From Harmothoe impar (taxonomy: Eukaryota > Annelida > Polychaeta > Phyllodocida > Polynoidae), in contig OX381717.1 of NCBI GenBank assembly GCA_947462335.1, positions 49,271,523 through 49,335,522 of the forward strand: a stretch of DNA of 64,000 nt. Reading direction: 5' to 3'. Both the position numbers and the translations under genes were made by a program. Of this stretch, positions 42,101-57,600 are shown one piece after another (within the stretch, counting starts at the first letter, position 1; every line of letters begins with the position of its first letter). The notes under the pieces are model-generated. The model saw only the letters and a program-made list of their open reading frames with translations, was not told where the DNA came from and did no database searches.

Positions 42101-45100
42101 TTTGACACCTAGGGTGTCTTTCACAATTTGAGCTTGAACACCAATAATGCCTGAGCTTTTTGACGATTTTATGTCACCCACCGATTTTGTGGAATCTGCT
42201 ACAAAAGAATCAGTGAACACAAAGACACTGGGTAATTGGCAGTGTTCTCTTGGCTCACAGACTGACAATTATCATCAACTAAGTTGAGGTCACAATTGGC
42301 TCTTTTACCCTTCCAAATGCCATTAATGATCTTCCAGAATTTTCTGAGGTCATTCCCGAATTTAGTTAGATTGCTTTTAATTATTGCTTTTTCTTTCCTA
42401 GTATTCAATATCTTGATTTGTTTCATTAAGCACATTGAACCTAATATAAATATGAAATAACCTTTGATACATAGATTCGTCTGCACATAGTACAGGTACG
42501 AATTAACTGTATACCCCGCTAGCAGTATCTATGGGTTTAAAACGCTTGGGGTGCTCTGATCTTTTTGGATTGTGCATTACCTGGTAGTCCTGAGGCTGCG
42601 TTTTGAATCTATGTCCAGGGATATGATTACAAACTCAAATTCAAAGCTTACTCCTGAACCTATGTTTCATCTCCCTTTTGTCTCAAAATCATCGCTTTAT
42701 TCCGATGTTATCAATATTTCACAGTCCTGACTATCCACCTGGTCAGTAATTGATCCTCACAATACAGTCTCAATGAATTTCAAATACTATTATTATTTAA
42801 TACATAAAGAGAATGCTAGCCAATTTTATCAGAGCAAATTGTTTTGATTCTGAAATTGAAAAGAAAAGAATTTCTGGACAACATCTTGACATGAACATGG
42901 CCTTTAACTTTCTAGTCACGACGCCTGGATTGGTCTGTCTAGGACAGATGCCAGTTCCCCCTGGCATTTTGAAGACGGCAGTCCGACCACCTATGTACTA
43001 ACTCAGTGGAAGTCTGGTCATCCCAAGGGTAATCGTCACTGTGCAATCTTAGAAGACACCACCGAAATAGAGTCCAAAGACTGCGGTGAAAACAAACGCT
43101 TTATTTGTAAGTAGCCCATTTGTGTTTTTTTATGATTAGCAATTCTAAAAAGGAAAGACAGTTGTGATTGATATCAAGTTGTTCAAAGTAATATTGATTG
43201 GCCATTTGTTTTAATAAAGTTGATAAAGGTAGGAAAGTGTGTTACTGAATGAGTCCAAAGCAGTGACTTATTATCGATATCATGCCTGTAAGTACTGTGC
43301 ACAGTTTTGTACCATCTGCAATTCTACTTAGAACGTGGCATTTGTTCATACAGACCTAGAGTATCAAATGCCAGAATACAGATTGGATTAAATTAGAATA
43401 TTTGCACCCTCTGGTTGTGAAATTTTAGGGCACTTATAATATATTTTCATTACTTCATCAGAAATTACTTTCTCACAGATTTATATGTTACTGTATCCTG
43501 CATTTCCTTTGAAGGTCAACCTTTCAGGGCACCACCCGGTAAGTTGTATCCCTTTATAATTTTCTTTAAACTAAACTTCAGGTTCATTATAAACTATAAA
43601 TTCAAACAATGCAAACATTACCTGATTGAAAAAAGCTTGATAGCAACTAATTGGTCTTTTGTCCTGTTCACGTCTTATTCTAATTAAAGTCTTCATATGA
43701 TTGGTTGCAAATATTATTAAGTGAGTCTATACTGATCTGGAAAAATGCCTTCTGTGTCCTCTGCATAACCTTGTGACTATAATAACTATCTTTAACTGAC
43801 GGAACTGGAGGAAATATTTTTGATCGATTGGAAAAAGGTTTATATTTTTTAGATTTCCCCCATTTAACTCAAAATGCTGTTTCTAATGCCCCCAATTGAA
43901 TACAATATGGCTGTATTAAATGGGGTCAGAATGGGGTCTTTCCTTTCGTAAATAGGTTCAGTGGCATGTGGCTTCATTGGATACGGCCCAAGCTTGGAAA
44001 ATACATCAGAGATGGTGTCAATAATCATTAGCCTTAGTCTATCTATTTAGGCAAAGAAGGTTACATATGTCCGCCCACAGCATCCTTAAAGATACGGCAC
44101 AGTCCCTTTCTATAGTGGAGAACTAACACCAGTTCCAGCACTAAACACTGGATGGTGCTGCAATAAAATGCACTCATTATTGTCAGGTTCTTGATATCCA
44201 GATGTACAACTAAACACTTAGATGGCACAAAGTTCTGAGTTATGCAGTTTTGACCAATTCAGGTATTTTCTCAGCCTTATACCTCCAACAAGATAAAAAA
44301 AAACATGAGTATTAATTTTTTCAAATTGTTTCTATCTATGAGTACACATCCTAAACTTTCAGTTCCGACTACCCCCCCAGCCCCCACACCTACGCCTACT
44401 GCAGGTAAGTCATTACAAACACTTAAATAATCAGAGATGTTGAAGGTGCCTGATTATTAAAGCATATATATAAATCCTTATGTATAGAACAGTTTGAAAA
44501 CAAAAGCAGCTAGATAAATAACAGTACTGTATTGTGAAAGGCTAGATCCCAGTGGGCACAAAATTCAGTTCAACATTGAATCAATGTTGAATCAATATTG
44601 AATCAACACTGACAACCAGTTATCAATGTTGATTAAATGTGCTGTGCCCACTGGGATAATAGAGGTCTCACTGCAACATTAAATATAAGTCTGTAAATAA
44701 ATGAGAGTTTGGTTTTTACTTTCTGAGGTTGTAATGGTAGGTAGGACACCGGATTGTTAGGAAAATGTTGAATTCCATCATGACATATACAATATATGAA
44801 GGGGATCAATCAGAATAAGGAATTATAAACATTATTCACCTACCATGGATAAATTATTTTCTTTGATTTTTTTGAAAATGGAATGTTGCTATACTCGACC
44901 TGTCACTTACTGCTGGCCTGCATGGCAGAACAGTGTACCATTGTATTCACCACTGGGGCCTGTGGGAGTGGAGCTGCTGTAATGCATGCTGTAGGAATAT
45001 TGCTCTCATTTGGAGAATATTTCCTTGAATAACTAGCTGTTTTCGGAATTAGATTATATGATACTCTCTCTCAGAACATGATTTCAATTTTCACATCAAA

Positions 45101-48100
45101 ATACTAAATTTCCTATGAAAATCTGAACAAACAGGGCCTTTATAGGGGTAACGGGCATGCTCCAGGGAAATACCTTTAGCCAATTTTCGCCAGCATATTT
45201 GTACACCAAACTAAAAGAATTTTACTTACAATTCTATATTCTACCCAGTGGTGGGGGTTTTGGGTGGTTTTAGGGGGTACTTGACTATATTAGTAACTTA
45301 CAGGAGATAAGGGACAAGGCAAGGCAATAGCTGGACTTGGGCCTGTAGAAATACACACGGCCTATTTATTACAAAAAAAAAGCAAAGAAAAAATAATTGA
45401 CCCCTGCAGCCAATCTGGCCAGGCTCTGGTCAATGGCTGACCAGGCAGGCTACCGGCACACTGGAGGCTGAGAACAATGGCGCCCCCTGGTGTGTAACTA
45501 ATACACTACTCAATATGATTGAGTCTCAACATAACTCACCTATAGAAATGATGTAACTCAGAAACACATGGGTTTATCAAGTAATTACTGTGACATGAAT
45601 TTAAACAAGATATCTACAGAATCTACAGATCTCATACACATTAATGAAATTGCATGTGATTGACCACACTTTCCTGGCAGGTAGCACCAATGTCTGCCAC
45701 ACAAGAACCATTCCAATATACTTATCAACACTGCCATTGTATTCACTTTACCAATTAATATCTCATTATTAGATAATGGAAAATCTAGAAATAAAACTGG
45801 ATATGAAAGACATAGCCTTTCCCTCATTCATGATTATGGCAGTCTTTATGATACCATCAAATCTGACAGAGAAAATCATCATTTAATTGAGGGTGTTTAG
45901 CATTGGGACACATACAGGCCCGGGATCCCGGTCGCTGCTTGCCCTAGCTAGTAATAGTTGGTGACTGGCCATGGTAATCCATTTCATTGGATGCTCATGC
46001 AATTGTATTGTATTTTAAGATCAGTCTGTTATCACATGATTTGAGCTATGGATTGCCCATCACACCAAAAGAGCCTGGGTTCTTGCATAGCTAGGTTTCT
46101 TGGCACACTGAGGTTAGGTTAGTTGAGTTGAGTGAGCATCATATAGCGCACTATGAATATAATATGTCAATCAGATAAATGTGCCCTGAAAGCAGTCCCC
46201 TGGGGACTATTCACATAACAAACAACTTCAACTCCAAGAAACCCATTCACCATTAAACTTAGCTCTAGCCCTGTTTAAAGGAATCTAAATGATGCTACAT
46301 GAACAGAGTTGAAGTTGGATTTGAGAGGTTTTTATTCTATTTTAATTGTGGCCGATGTCAGGAACCCCCCCCCCCTCTAGATTAAATATCATCTGCCAAT
46401 ATTTATAGTGCAAGTTTACACATGGCCAACCGTTTTATAATGTCATATAACCCAGCTCCTGCTACAGCCAGAGCGCGGGAAACTCTGCAGGATGCCGCCA
46501 GCGCCACTGGCCCCCTCTGATGTTATCTCAGTGTAGCTTAGTTACAAGTTGCTTAATTACAAGCGCCCCGTGACCTTTGAATCCACCCTTAAAGAGATTA
46601 GCGCCATTGAAGCCCATTAAAGATGTCCAACAAGGGTTAAATATTACTAACCATGTGCATCATCATTACAGCACTGATGATTACCTTTCAGCCGCTGCCA
46701 CTACTACAGTTGCAGGCTGCGTTGGAGCCAACTTTGATGCATATAACGGGGGTTGCTATGAGAAACATTCTGCCGCAGCTCATGCAACTGCTGCCGCACA
46801 GTGCGTGCTGGTCTCTGTGCAGTCTGACGCACAGACCACCTGGATACGTGACTTTGTAGGGTAGGTGTTTTGAGCCCGTTTTGGCAGACTGGCAGATGAA
46901 TGTGTGGTTGCCTTCCTTGCTTGATCGGAAATCTTTTAGCGGAAAGACACTCCTCTCCTGCTTTGGGCTCAATGCATGCGCCCCTCTCTTCTCACTACAG
47001 CAAAGGTTCAATATTTTTATACTGGTCGAGGGGTGACATTTTAAGCAAAAACATCAGCCATTGAAGCGTAAATGTTACTGAAATTGAAAGTTAACAGCTT
47101 TGGACATATGACAAAAAAAAATAAGCAAAGGTTGTGCATGTATTTTAAGTTACATCAATATTTTATCTAATGCTGTGCCTGACAATGATATGATATTTCA
47201 GCTTTAAAGGCAACATAATACATCATGCCGTTTGTCTTCATGATGCATGAATGCCGTTCTAGTGAGTAGGTCGCTAAGGTTTCATTCAAACATCAAGCCT
47301 ACCCTACGGGTTAGCACACTGTTAAAAGCACAGAATGATGCATGTATCATGCAGCTCAAGAGCAGGTATTCATTTAATCATTATGAGGCCATTAAAGGGT
47401 TAATCATGCACTTCATTTTGTACAGCCATGACACCTGGATTGGTCTAACTAGGACAGACGCCAGTTCCCCGTGGCAGTTTCAAGATGGCAGTTCCACCAC
47501 CTACGCACTGACAAAGTGGAAGTCGGGACACCCCACCAGTTACGGTCACTGTGCAGTCATTGATAGTTCTTACGAAATAGAGTCAAAAGAATGCACTCAT
47601 TGGAATCGCTTTGTTTGTAAGTATTGTCTAGTTATTCATAATGATAAAAGATATAAATATTTTACTAGCGCAAGGTTGAGCATTAGTCAATGTCAGACCA
47701 TATATCTAACTTCCAGATACTTTAAAGTGGCATGGTCTAATATTTAACATACTTTAGATCCTACTTAAAGTGGCATGGTCCATATTTTAAATTCTACCTA
47801 AATGAGTTCAAAATTATAATATCATATTTGGAGGATAGAGCACAAAAAAATGTCATCGATGTGCAATAAGAGGCAATTACGAGGGTCCCATGAGCACAGG
47901 TGTAGCCTTTTACAGTGTATTTCTCAATGGGTGGACTTATAGTGTGCACTCCAAAATTCTCAACTTGAGCATAAAATTCATAATTAGCTGAATTCTGGGA
48001 AACAATATTTAATAAAGTAGGTAGGACATGAAGTATGGTTAAATTGAACTTTTAGCAAAAGTTGTTTTTGAGCCCTAATCATGGGATAATGCCACTTTAA

Positions 48101-51100
48101 ATGTGTTCAAAATGATGTTCCAGTATCATATTTGGAGGATGGGGAAACTTCTTCTATGGCCAATAAGAAGGCACCATGGGGACTAACTACAGCATTTTAC
48201 AGTGTATTTTCAATCATAGCATGCACTCCAAAAATAGTGAATTAAGTCTAAAACTGACAGTTATCTCAATTATCAGCTAAATTTCAGGGAATAATTTTTC
48301 CTTAAGTACATCAAACATGAAGGATAGTTATAGTGAACATGCTGGAGTATTTTAAGGTTGATTCCTCAAACTAAATCATCAGACCATATCACTTTAAAGG
48401 TATTAATTACAGACATCTAATTCCTTCTTCTTTAGATCATATGAACTGTGTATATTAACATACTTCTATGCTTTTAAGATTTACTCATGGATCATACTTT
48501 GTTGTTTACATGGCTGACTGTCAGGATAAGGTTGATTATAACAGTTACTCTTACTCTAATAGTTTATACTAGTTAGATCATTGTGGTTGTCCTTTGTAGG
48601 TGGGGTAGGAGCAACTCCAGGTACTACAAGTAAGTCTAGTCAATCCCTGTAACACTAGTACAAGTATACAGAACATGGCCATTGCCTTTTAAGATTCAAG
48701 CGATTAACCATTTCTGACCCATTTTAACGAAATGGGTCGACTTTTAAGAGCCTAGATATGGGCTCTTCAAGAAGCATAGGGTGGAAAGAATATTATTTTT
48801 GTAAAATGATTTTTGACATTTTTCTAACAGATGAATAATTATCTTTAGGCATACTAAGTTACAAAACAGAGTTTTATCCCAATTTATCCCAAAAAGATGG
48901 CCATAGGAATTATAATTGTATTGTATAATATAGCTGGCATATAATTTAAATGTTAATTATCTCATTTTAATTAAATTCCATTTAATTCAACAAAAAAGTA
49001 TGAAAAATATCACCCAACAGTGAATATTGCCTAATATACTACTTGTCATATATCAAATGAAACCTCTTGATAATTATTATTTTAGCCTGAATCACAATCT
49101 TGTACACACTGGTATATCCAACTATAATCCTCATTACTGGATAGTCCATTACACAACCTATTGTCCCGGGATACCTCCAGGCAGAACAATTGCAACAAGC
49201 GGAACCCTTTTTGATCCAAGATCCAAGATGGCTCAATGATTGACACAGAAGTTCAATACTGAATACAAAATACAAAATACACCCCTATCATGGCACAAAA
49301 AGTACCACCAGGCGACTCCAACCGGCTACCTCCCATGTGGTAAATGATTTATTTCCCATCGGTCGGTGATCCCAATCCAGTGCTCTCCAACCCATAAGAT
49401 AATAATAATAATAACATTCAGGGATGATCACAAGCCGTAGATCCTCCCCTCATAATAACGCCATGACAGGGACCCATTCTCAAAAAATCAATCAAAATCC
49501 CGTACCGGGTTAATCAGTCTTGGTCGCTTACGTCACTGTGGTCAAAGAGCAAACTATCTTCATTTACCCAATCTTCTAAGGGTTCCTCATTTTTAATATG
49601 CAAATTGACAATCTTTTTCACACGGAGCTTAAATTGGAATTTCGAGTTCGATTTTTGGAACCATTCACCTAAATTATTCCACAGTATATTTCCCCTGTAC
49701 CAAGGGGACTTTTTATAACCCTGTAGCTTAGCTCGTTTTAATTTAAATTTAATTTTATCATTTGATCTGGTCACTCGATCACCTCGACGAACATCTATCA
49801 GCTCGCTGCAGGACGAGAACTTGTACATCCAGGTTAATAAGACTTTGTCTCTTCGCCTCGACAGCGAGGGCAAGCCTGCCTTGGTGTGTAGGATTAAGGA
49901 TCTAATCATGACAGTACAGTCACTTACTACTCTAGTCACTACAAATGGACCATCCCAGTTGCTTGCTAATTTCAAATTGGATAGAGGTTCGTGTAGTCTC
50001 ACTACCTGATCCCCTACCTTGAACCGACAGACTTTTAGTCCATGGTCATAACCAGTCTTCTGCCATTTCGCGTTCTTTTTTAACTCAGTTCTAACGAGTT
50101 CATATGCGAATTTAAACTGGTCTCTTAGTGATTCCACAAACATCACGTGACATGGTGCGTCGGGATTCAACCCGACCACCCCAAAAACAAGATCGGCTGG
50201 CATGATCATGTCTTCCCCAAACACTAACAAGTTTGGGGTACAATTGGTGCTGTTGTATGCATGGCATACATATTCACATTGTTCATCCCAATCAGTCATA
50301 CTTTCATTCACCAAGGATTCAGAACCTGAATCAGCATTCTGTTGAACCTTTCCACCATCCCATCACTCTGGGGTCGGTAAGGATTGGTTCGGGTCTTGCA
50401 GATAGCTAACCTATGGCACATCTCCTGTCTAGACAACCTTGGAATGTCTTTCCAAAGATAATGATGTCATCTAGGTAAACTAGACATTTCTTCCATAGTA
50501 GATCGCTCAGTAATGTCTCCATCATGGCTTCAAAGGTGGCTGGCGCATTGCACAACCCGAAGGGCATGACGTTGTACTGGAACAATCCTACATGGCTAGA
50601 GAAGGCCGTCTTCTCCATGTCGGCAGGTTTCATCCCGACCTGCCAGTACCCAGACTGTAAGTCTATGGTACAGAACCATTCATTCCCTCCTAGTTAGTCA
50701 ATGGTCTCATCAATCCTCGGCAGAGGATATGAATTCTTCTTCGTCATCCCATTTAGCTTCCTGTAGTCAATACAGAACCTTATGGTCCCACCTTTTTTTG
50801 TGACCATACAGACTGGACTGCTCCAGGGGCTAGAACTGGGTACAATAACGTGATCTTTAATCATCTTATTGATCTCCGTCTCTGCTACCTCTCTCTTCTT
50901 CAGGGGAAGCCGACGGTAAGGAATTTTAAAGGGGGAGCCTTCCCCCACGTCAATTCCGTGTATTATCTATGTAACAGTTTGAAAACAAAAGCAGTAGATT
51001 AACAACAGTACTGTATTGTTGAAGGCTAGATGATGATGTTCTCACTGCAATATTTCTGTTAAGAGGTTGCAATAGTTGGTGGCTGGCCATGGTAATCCAT

Positions 51101-51579
51101 TTGATTGGATGCTCATGCAATTGTATTGTGTTTTATGATCAGTCTGTTATCACGTGACTTGAGCTATGGATTCTCCATCACACCAAAAAAACCTGGGTTC
51201 TTTCATAGCTAGGTTTCTTGGCACACTGAGGTTAGGTTAGTTGAGTTGAGTGAGCAACATATAGTGCACCATGCATATAATATGTCAATCAGATAAATGT
51301 GCCCTGAAAGCAGTCCCCTGGGGACTATTCACAAAATAAAAAACTTCAACTTCAAGAAACCCATTCACCACTTAATTTAGCCCTAAGCCTGTGTAAAGCA
51401 ATCTAAATGATACTACATGAAGTGAGAACTGAGTTGAAGTTTGATTTGAGAGGTTTTCATCCTGCTATTTTATTCAATATGAAAGCATATGCCATTAAAT
51501 TAGTTTTAAATTTAAAAGAAACAGACTAGGAAGATACACACATATATATATATATAATATATACATATATATATATGTA

Positions 51580-51639
<60 letters not shown>

Positions 51640-54600
51640 AGTAGCAACATGGGGAGGCTGTTAGCTACACAGCTCCCCTCTGCCATTTCTATTAGGCGCA
51701 GTTAAGACATGATTTTTGAGTTCAAACAATGGGAGGGTGTATTTGGTCAGAACTGCAGTAGATTGGACATTGGCTTTGGTGGATTCGGCCGACACATTGA
51801 ACATATATGCTACAATATATCTGTGCAGCTAATCAAGAGCTTTTATTTGGTATAAATGATAAGTAGATTATTTGCCTAAGAGTGACCCTTAGGCATTGCT
51901 CTTTATAGTCTTCATTGAATTAAATGGAAATTGATTAAAATGAGATAATTAACACTTGAATTGGAAACTAAGCATGTTATTCAATACAGTCATAAATCAT
52001 TTGGCCAACACTTTTGGATTATGGGGATTAAAATCTGTTTTGCAATTTAGGATTCCAAAAGATTACCACTTCTAGTGTACAAAAATTCTCAAAATCCTCA
52101 TTTAGGAACTAATGGCACCCCATAGTAACCTGGCGGGAAGGGGCAGACATCCGGCGGTGTGAAATGAACATAGTGTGGTGGTTCGTAGTTATTCTAGTTT
52201 AAGGAACAACGATCACGGCAGTTTCCAGGTGCGAGAATATCAGTCTTTATTTATAAAAACAACTCCAGTTCCTTCACAAGGGAACGATCAGTGTAGAATC
52301 AATACACACAGGTAAATCAGGTTTCTCTATAGATAGAGGAAACGGTCAGTATAGTCTCAGTATACAACGCTGTCCGCACGGTTGGACATAGTGAAGTCTA
52401 TCGTCAGTCGGGCCTGCACTGACTGCCTTCCAGGTAAACACACGGGTCTTAGGTCACGTGGCCAGGTGGGTGGGTCGGCAGCCCACCTGAGAGCGGCACA
52501 CAGTTACCTGGAGAGGACCTGCGCCCTCTCCTGGGAACTGTGTGCACTAGCTCCAGGTAGAGAAGCCGAGTAAACAGACGTTACCCGGAAATACCGTGTA
52601 TGAGATTAATACGTAATATCATGCCCCTACAATAGCCTGAACTGGCTGCTGTAGACTTGCCACTCCCTGAAGAATACCCCCTGCACATCTCGCCCCCTGC
52701 GTACCTTGCCCCCTGCACACCCCGCCCCCTGCACACCCTGGGGCCCTTGATGAGGGGGAGGGGTCCCCATGTCGCATGTCGGTTTAAAGAAAGGCCCATG
52801 TCACTTGTCACTGAGGAAAAACCCATGTCACTAGTGTCACTAAGTGATATTGCTTATTAGGCCCAACACCAAAGACTTTTGACATTTTTAGAACCAAAAT
52901 GGTGCATTCTGGTACATTTTTAGAGCCTAAGCTCTTTGCATTGCCTACAGAGAATAATGGTGCACCATCCAAGAAAATTTTAAATATCTAGACTTGAATT
53001 GGTGCATTCTGATGCACTCTCCAATAATTTTTCTCATGTCACTTAACCCTTCCTCTACCGTACACGCATTATTGCGAGTTTACTGTACAGGACCGTACAC
53101 GCATTTATGCGAGTTACTCGCCGATTTTCGGCCGATTTTGGCCGATTTTTGAGCCCCTGTGGTTTGCTAGAAAATTGGTGGAACTGCATGATTTTTTCTG
53201 ACAGTGTTCTATGACATATTTTCTCCGCATATCCTAATCCATTTGTGCATACATTCATTATTTTCTATATGCTGGGCCTCACAACTTGGATGACATTTAA
53301 CTCATTTTCAATATGGTTTGAGCAACATTTAAGGCAGAAATCATCAAAAATGTCAAACAATATTGTTTTTTGGGTGAAAAATGGTTTTGTCCAATTTTTC
53401 ATTCTGAAAAAGATGGTACCAAAGGATTTGGTCTATTTTGATGTATCATGGCCTAAATATAAGTTACCATTGCAGCATATACACTAAAATAAGCTGTATT
53501 TAATTTCAAATAGGGCTCTATCTCCCTTATTGGAACACATAGGGCGATTTAGGCCATCTGACTTTCTGGTTATCCAATACTTTTCGTTTTGTCATAGATA
53601 CACTTCTAGTTAGAATATCTACAAAATTCTTTCAGTTTCTAAAAGGTTAGGTCATCCCCTACATCCCAATATCCCTTTTAAATTTTATCTGAAAAAATCT
53701 GGTCTTGGGGGAGGTGTCTTTATATGGAATGTGGTAAAGGTCCATGTCCCATGTCGAATTTAAGAAACAGCCCATGTCCCATGACACTTACCTGGCCATA
53801 TCCCATGTCGATTTCCTCCCTCCCTCCCTCCCTGCCTGTCTCCCTCCCTCCGTCCCTCCCTCCGTCCCTCACTACTCTGCCCTGCCCTGCCCTGCTCAAT
53901 CCTATCATGCCCTGCCCTGCCGGGCCATTCTTTTTTAATATGTAAACTGTTTTATTATAACCGGGCAGAAGTTACTTTATTACTACTGCATCCTGTTCTG
54001 GTCAGTATGCCCCCAATTATATTACTATGTTATTAAAGGAAGGTGAGGCCATGTATACAAGCTTTTAGGAAAAACTGACATTGTAATGTATCCTTAAAGA
54101 TCTTATATCAGTGTCATGTTAACTGAAATACCGATAATCATTATGATCATTTCCTGCAGCAGTGCCATGTGTTGGTACAGATATGGATGCGTACGGAGGG
54201 GTTTGTTATCAGAAAAATACAAACACAAGGTCCTACATAGCCGCCAATGCCAAATGTCAGCTGCCTTCTGTCCAGTCTGACGCTGATATCATATGGATGC
54301 GAGATTTCGTAGGGTGAGTACATTTCCTGCAATGCTAGAGTTTAAGTATTTTATCAAGCTAAAACATTGGTTACTCCCATGCCATCTGGCCTATGGTTTA
54401 TAACCTGGCGTTCTGGCTGGCCCCAAGTGGCATCCATATGTGATGTGTTTTCACCTAACCAGTCACATCTCGCACATTCTAGACCAGAGATAATCAGGCC
54501 AAAAGGTCAAAATTGATGAATTTAGTGAAATTAAGTTTATTAGGTGTTTGCATTGATTATTATGTTTACTTTACTACTGTTGAAGGATTAATGCAAAAAA

Positions 54601-57600
54601 TTAGCAGAAATGACTTAATTTGATTGATTTGATGATCATCACCGATTATCGCTCTCACAATTAATATCAAATTTTATCCGTTATGTGATTTATATCTCAT
54701 ATTTTGAATATTTATCATCTAAAGCTCATATAATCGACAAATAGCCACACATTTTCTCTTTACATTGCTACCACACTGATTTCATTTGCTGCTGATATGT
54801 GCAAACTAACCAAGAATACAAAGAGGACTGGCTGTTCTATATAAATGTATACATTAATATAAAGCCTTATTTTAGTGCTCTATTATGGATAATCTGTGTC
54901 CGTAAATTTTTAACTTTGAAAATTCACTACAAATTGGAAAATATAGATATTTTGATGAATTAAAAAGTTAAATGAAGCCTTTGATGTGCTTTCTCTGAAA
55001 GCAGTATAATCCTCAAATCCATTTTTCCGACATGTGACTGGTTAGGTGAAAACGCATCACATACGGGCATGGCACGTCATTAACATGGGACCTTTTATAG
55101 ATAGATTCAGGTTCTAACTGTTTGATCATGTGACTTCCGCCAACATCTATCCCCGATATGGAGCAAGTTGAGCCAGCAGAAATAGTAGGAAACCTTGGTA
55201 TTTCAAAATGGCCACCGGTTCGTTGTAACAGTCCTAATGTTACAACCCACACCATAATACAGACTAGAGTTTCAGTGTTTTCTTAGATTCAATCTTCTCA
55301 ATATAAATTGACTGGCTGTTAACCATAATCAAGACCAGCTGGACCCTGAGCTCAATATTGGCCTTAAAAACTATTATTTTCAACATGCCTCTGATAAGAT
55401 GGTCTAGCATAATAAAAGTGGATGAGTGAATTAAGCTGAAGTTAAATGTCTGAATTGACTTTGACCATGACTTGAACCATTTTTACAGCAATGGATTCTG
55501 AGAGTATGTCCTAGCAAAAGCTTAGGCCTATAAACATAATAGATATACATTTTTCTAGGGCCCATTTTGGGGGAAAATATCTTTCAGTGGATTTTCACAT
55601 GTCAGATTCAACAAAAACCCACTGTACATCGTTCACTGCAAGCTTTAGGCAGAAATGGCAGTTCGTCAACCAGACCATCCTACCTAATCCATTCATGCTC
55701 AACTATGGTAAACAAAAGGAATCACTGCACATGCTTTTTCTTCCCATTGGAAATATATTGAGAAAGACCATCACTCAGGCCAATGCAACTAATGGGCTGT
55801 TACTGACCATAAATAACCAGCTGATAACACATGAATGTACCCCATGTCCTAACAAACATGAATTTTGGTCAGTCAAAAAAACCTGGGTTTCTTATCACCG
55901 TGCACAATGATTTACAAAGAATTACATTTTCACAACTTTTGCAGATTGTTGCTAAACATCATCTAAGGCTATATACATTTCAAACAACATCAGTTTCTAA
56001 AGCGCTAGGATCTGCTAACCTTTAGTTTTGGTATTTTCAATAATGTTGAGGTAAGTTCTGCCACACCATAACAGGCCTGGACAATACCGGACATTCTCCA
56101 TTGCAGATATATCAGCCTACAGGGGAGGTTCTCCCAGCAAGGGGAGATCCTCCCTTACTTAGGCCTGCCCCCTGGTCGGTGCCCTGCCCTTATCTTTACA
56201 GAGATAAGGGCCGCCGGGAGAGATAAGGGCCGCCATCGGTTCACCCCTCCAAGGGGGAATCTCCCAATCCAGGTGTTGTGGTAAGGGAGGGGTGAGGGGG
56301 GAGGGGAGTCCACATATAAATGTACCTTATTTAGGCTACATTTTGACATTTAAATCATTAACCATTTTTACAGCAATGGATTCTGAGAGTATGTCTCGAA
56401 AAATACAAGAATGTTATACAAGCCCATTCACATACAACTAGCTAACTATATTGTGTACCTTTAGATAGGTTAATCATTATCAGCAAATAATGGTAAGATA
56501 TCAGCAAATTGGATTTTCTGATTGAACCGAAATTTAATGTATATAAACTGAAAATCCAGGGAAGAAACCCCCTCATCCTATTTTCTCCCTTCAAGGTATG
56601 AATGGCAGGATTTTCCCAACCTGCATAAGTAGTGAACATCCCGCTGTCAACTCTTAGGGTTTGAAAGTTTGACAATAACTGCTTATGTGTCGACAAATAG
56701 TAAAAAAGTACTTATACTGTGAATAACATTTTCAGGGTTAACCCCTGGATTGGTCTGACTAGGGCAGATGACAGTTCTCCCTGGCAGTTTGAAGACGGCA
56801 GTTCCACCACCTACGTGCTGACAAAGTGGAAATCTCGGCATCCTTTCGCTGGTGAACACTGTGCAGTCATCAATATACACTATGAAATAAATTCTGCAGA
56901 TTGCAGTCTATTGAGATCCTTTGTTTGTAAGTAATGTTTACACTATGACGAAGGATGTAAGAGTTATTCTGTGTTAAAGGGTACAAAAATAAACATATAT
57001 GGCCTGGTGTTGGTTGCAGTGTGTATAATTTAGTATTGAGACTGCAAGCTAAATATTGAGACAGCTATATCAATGACCAAAACAGTGTACTCATTTGTAA
57101 ATTCAACATACTACTAATTCTGAGAGTGATACTTTACTTTACATTCATATGTATCAGAGATTAAGGATAGCACTTTGTTGTATCTCAATGTCTGACATTA
57201 ACAGTCCACTTTTGTTTTGTAGGCCCAGCTGTCCCGAGTAAGTATTGATTGCATTGATTGATTGAAAAGTTTCTTTTGTCCCGGCATAAGGGTAATATAT
57301 GCCTCCCCACTTCATGGCACCTCTGGATAGTGCTCAGTATGCAAGTGTTCTGTGAGTGAGCAAGAGTATGGCAATGCTTGACTCTCCTTCCAGAGTCTGG
57401 CAATGCTGGACTTTACTTCCAGAGTCCGGCAATGCTGGACTCTACTTCCAGAGTCCGGCAATGCTGGACTCTCCTTCCAGAGTCGGTGATGCTGAACTCT
57501 TGAAATGAGAGAGATAATGAGAGTCCAGTATTTTTTTTAAAATTCCTTACCCCTAAACCCTCTTGTTCTTACACATTGTGAGGAACAGACTGACCACTGC

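Larger units (their letters stand above)
40478..42486 (-). mobile_element. LINE (non-LTR) retrotransposon fragment, split by insertions
   Basis: The minus strand carries the pre-RT linker ([20 protein letters not shown], 42199-42486), the RT 5' part (41702-42268: [40 protein letters not shown]) and the RT 3' part (40478-41044: [27 protein letters not shown]). The halves are separated by 657 bp of other repeats (41045-41701). Multiple frame breaks and no endonuclease domain, so inactive. RT catalytic YADD is present. Confidence 0.82.
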
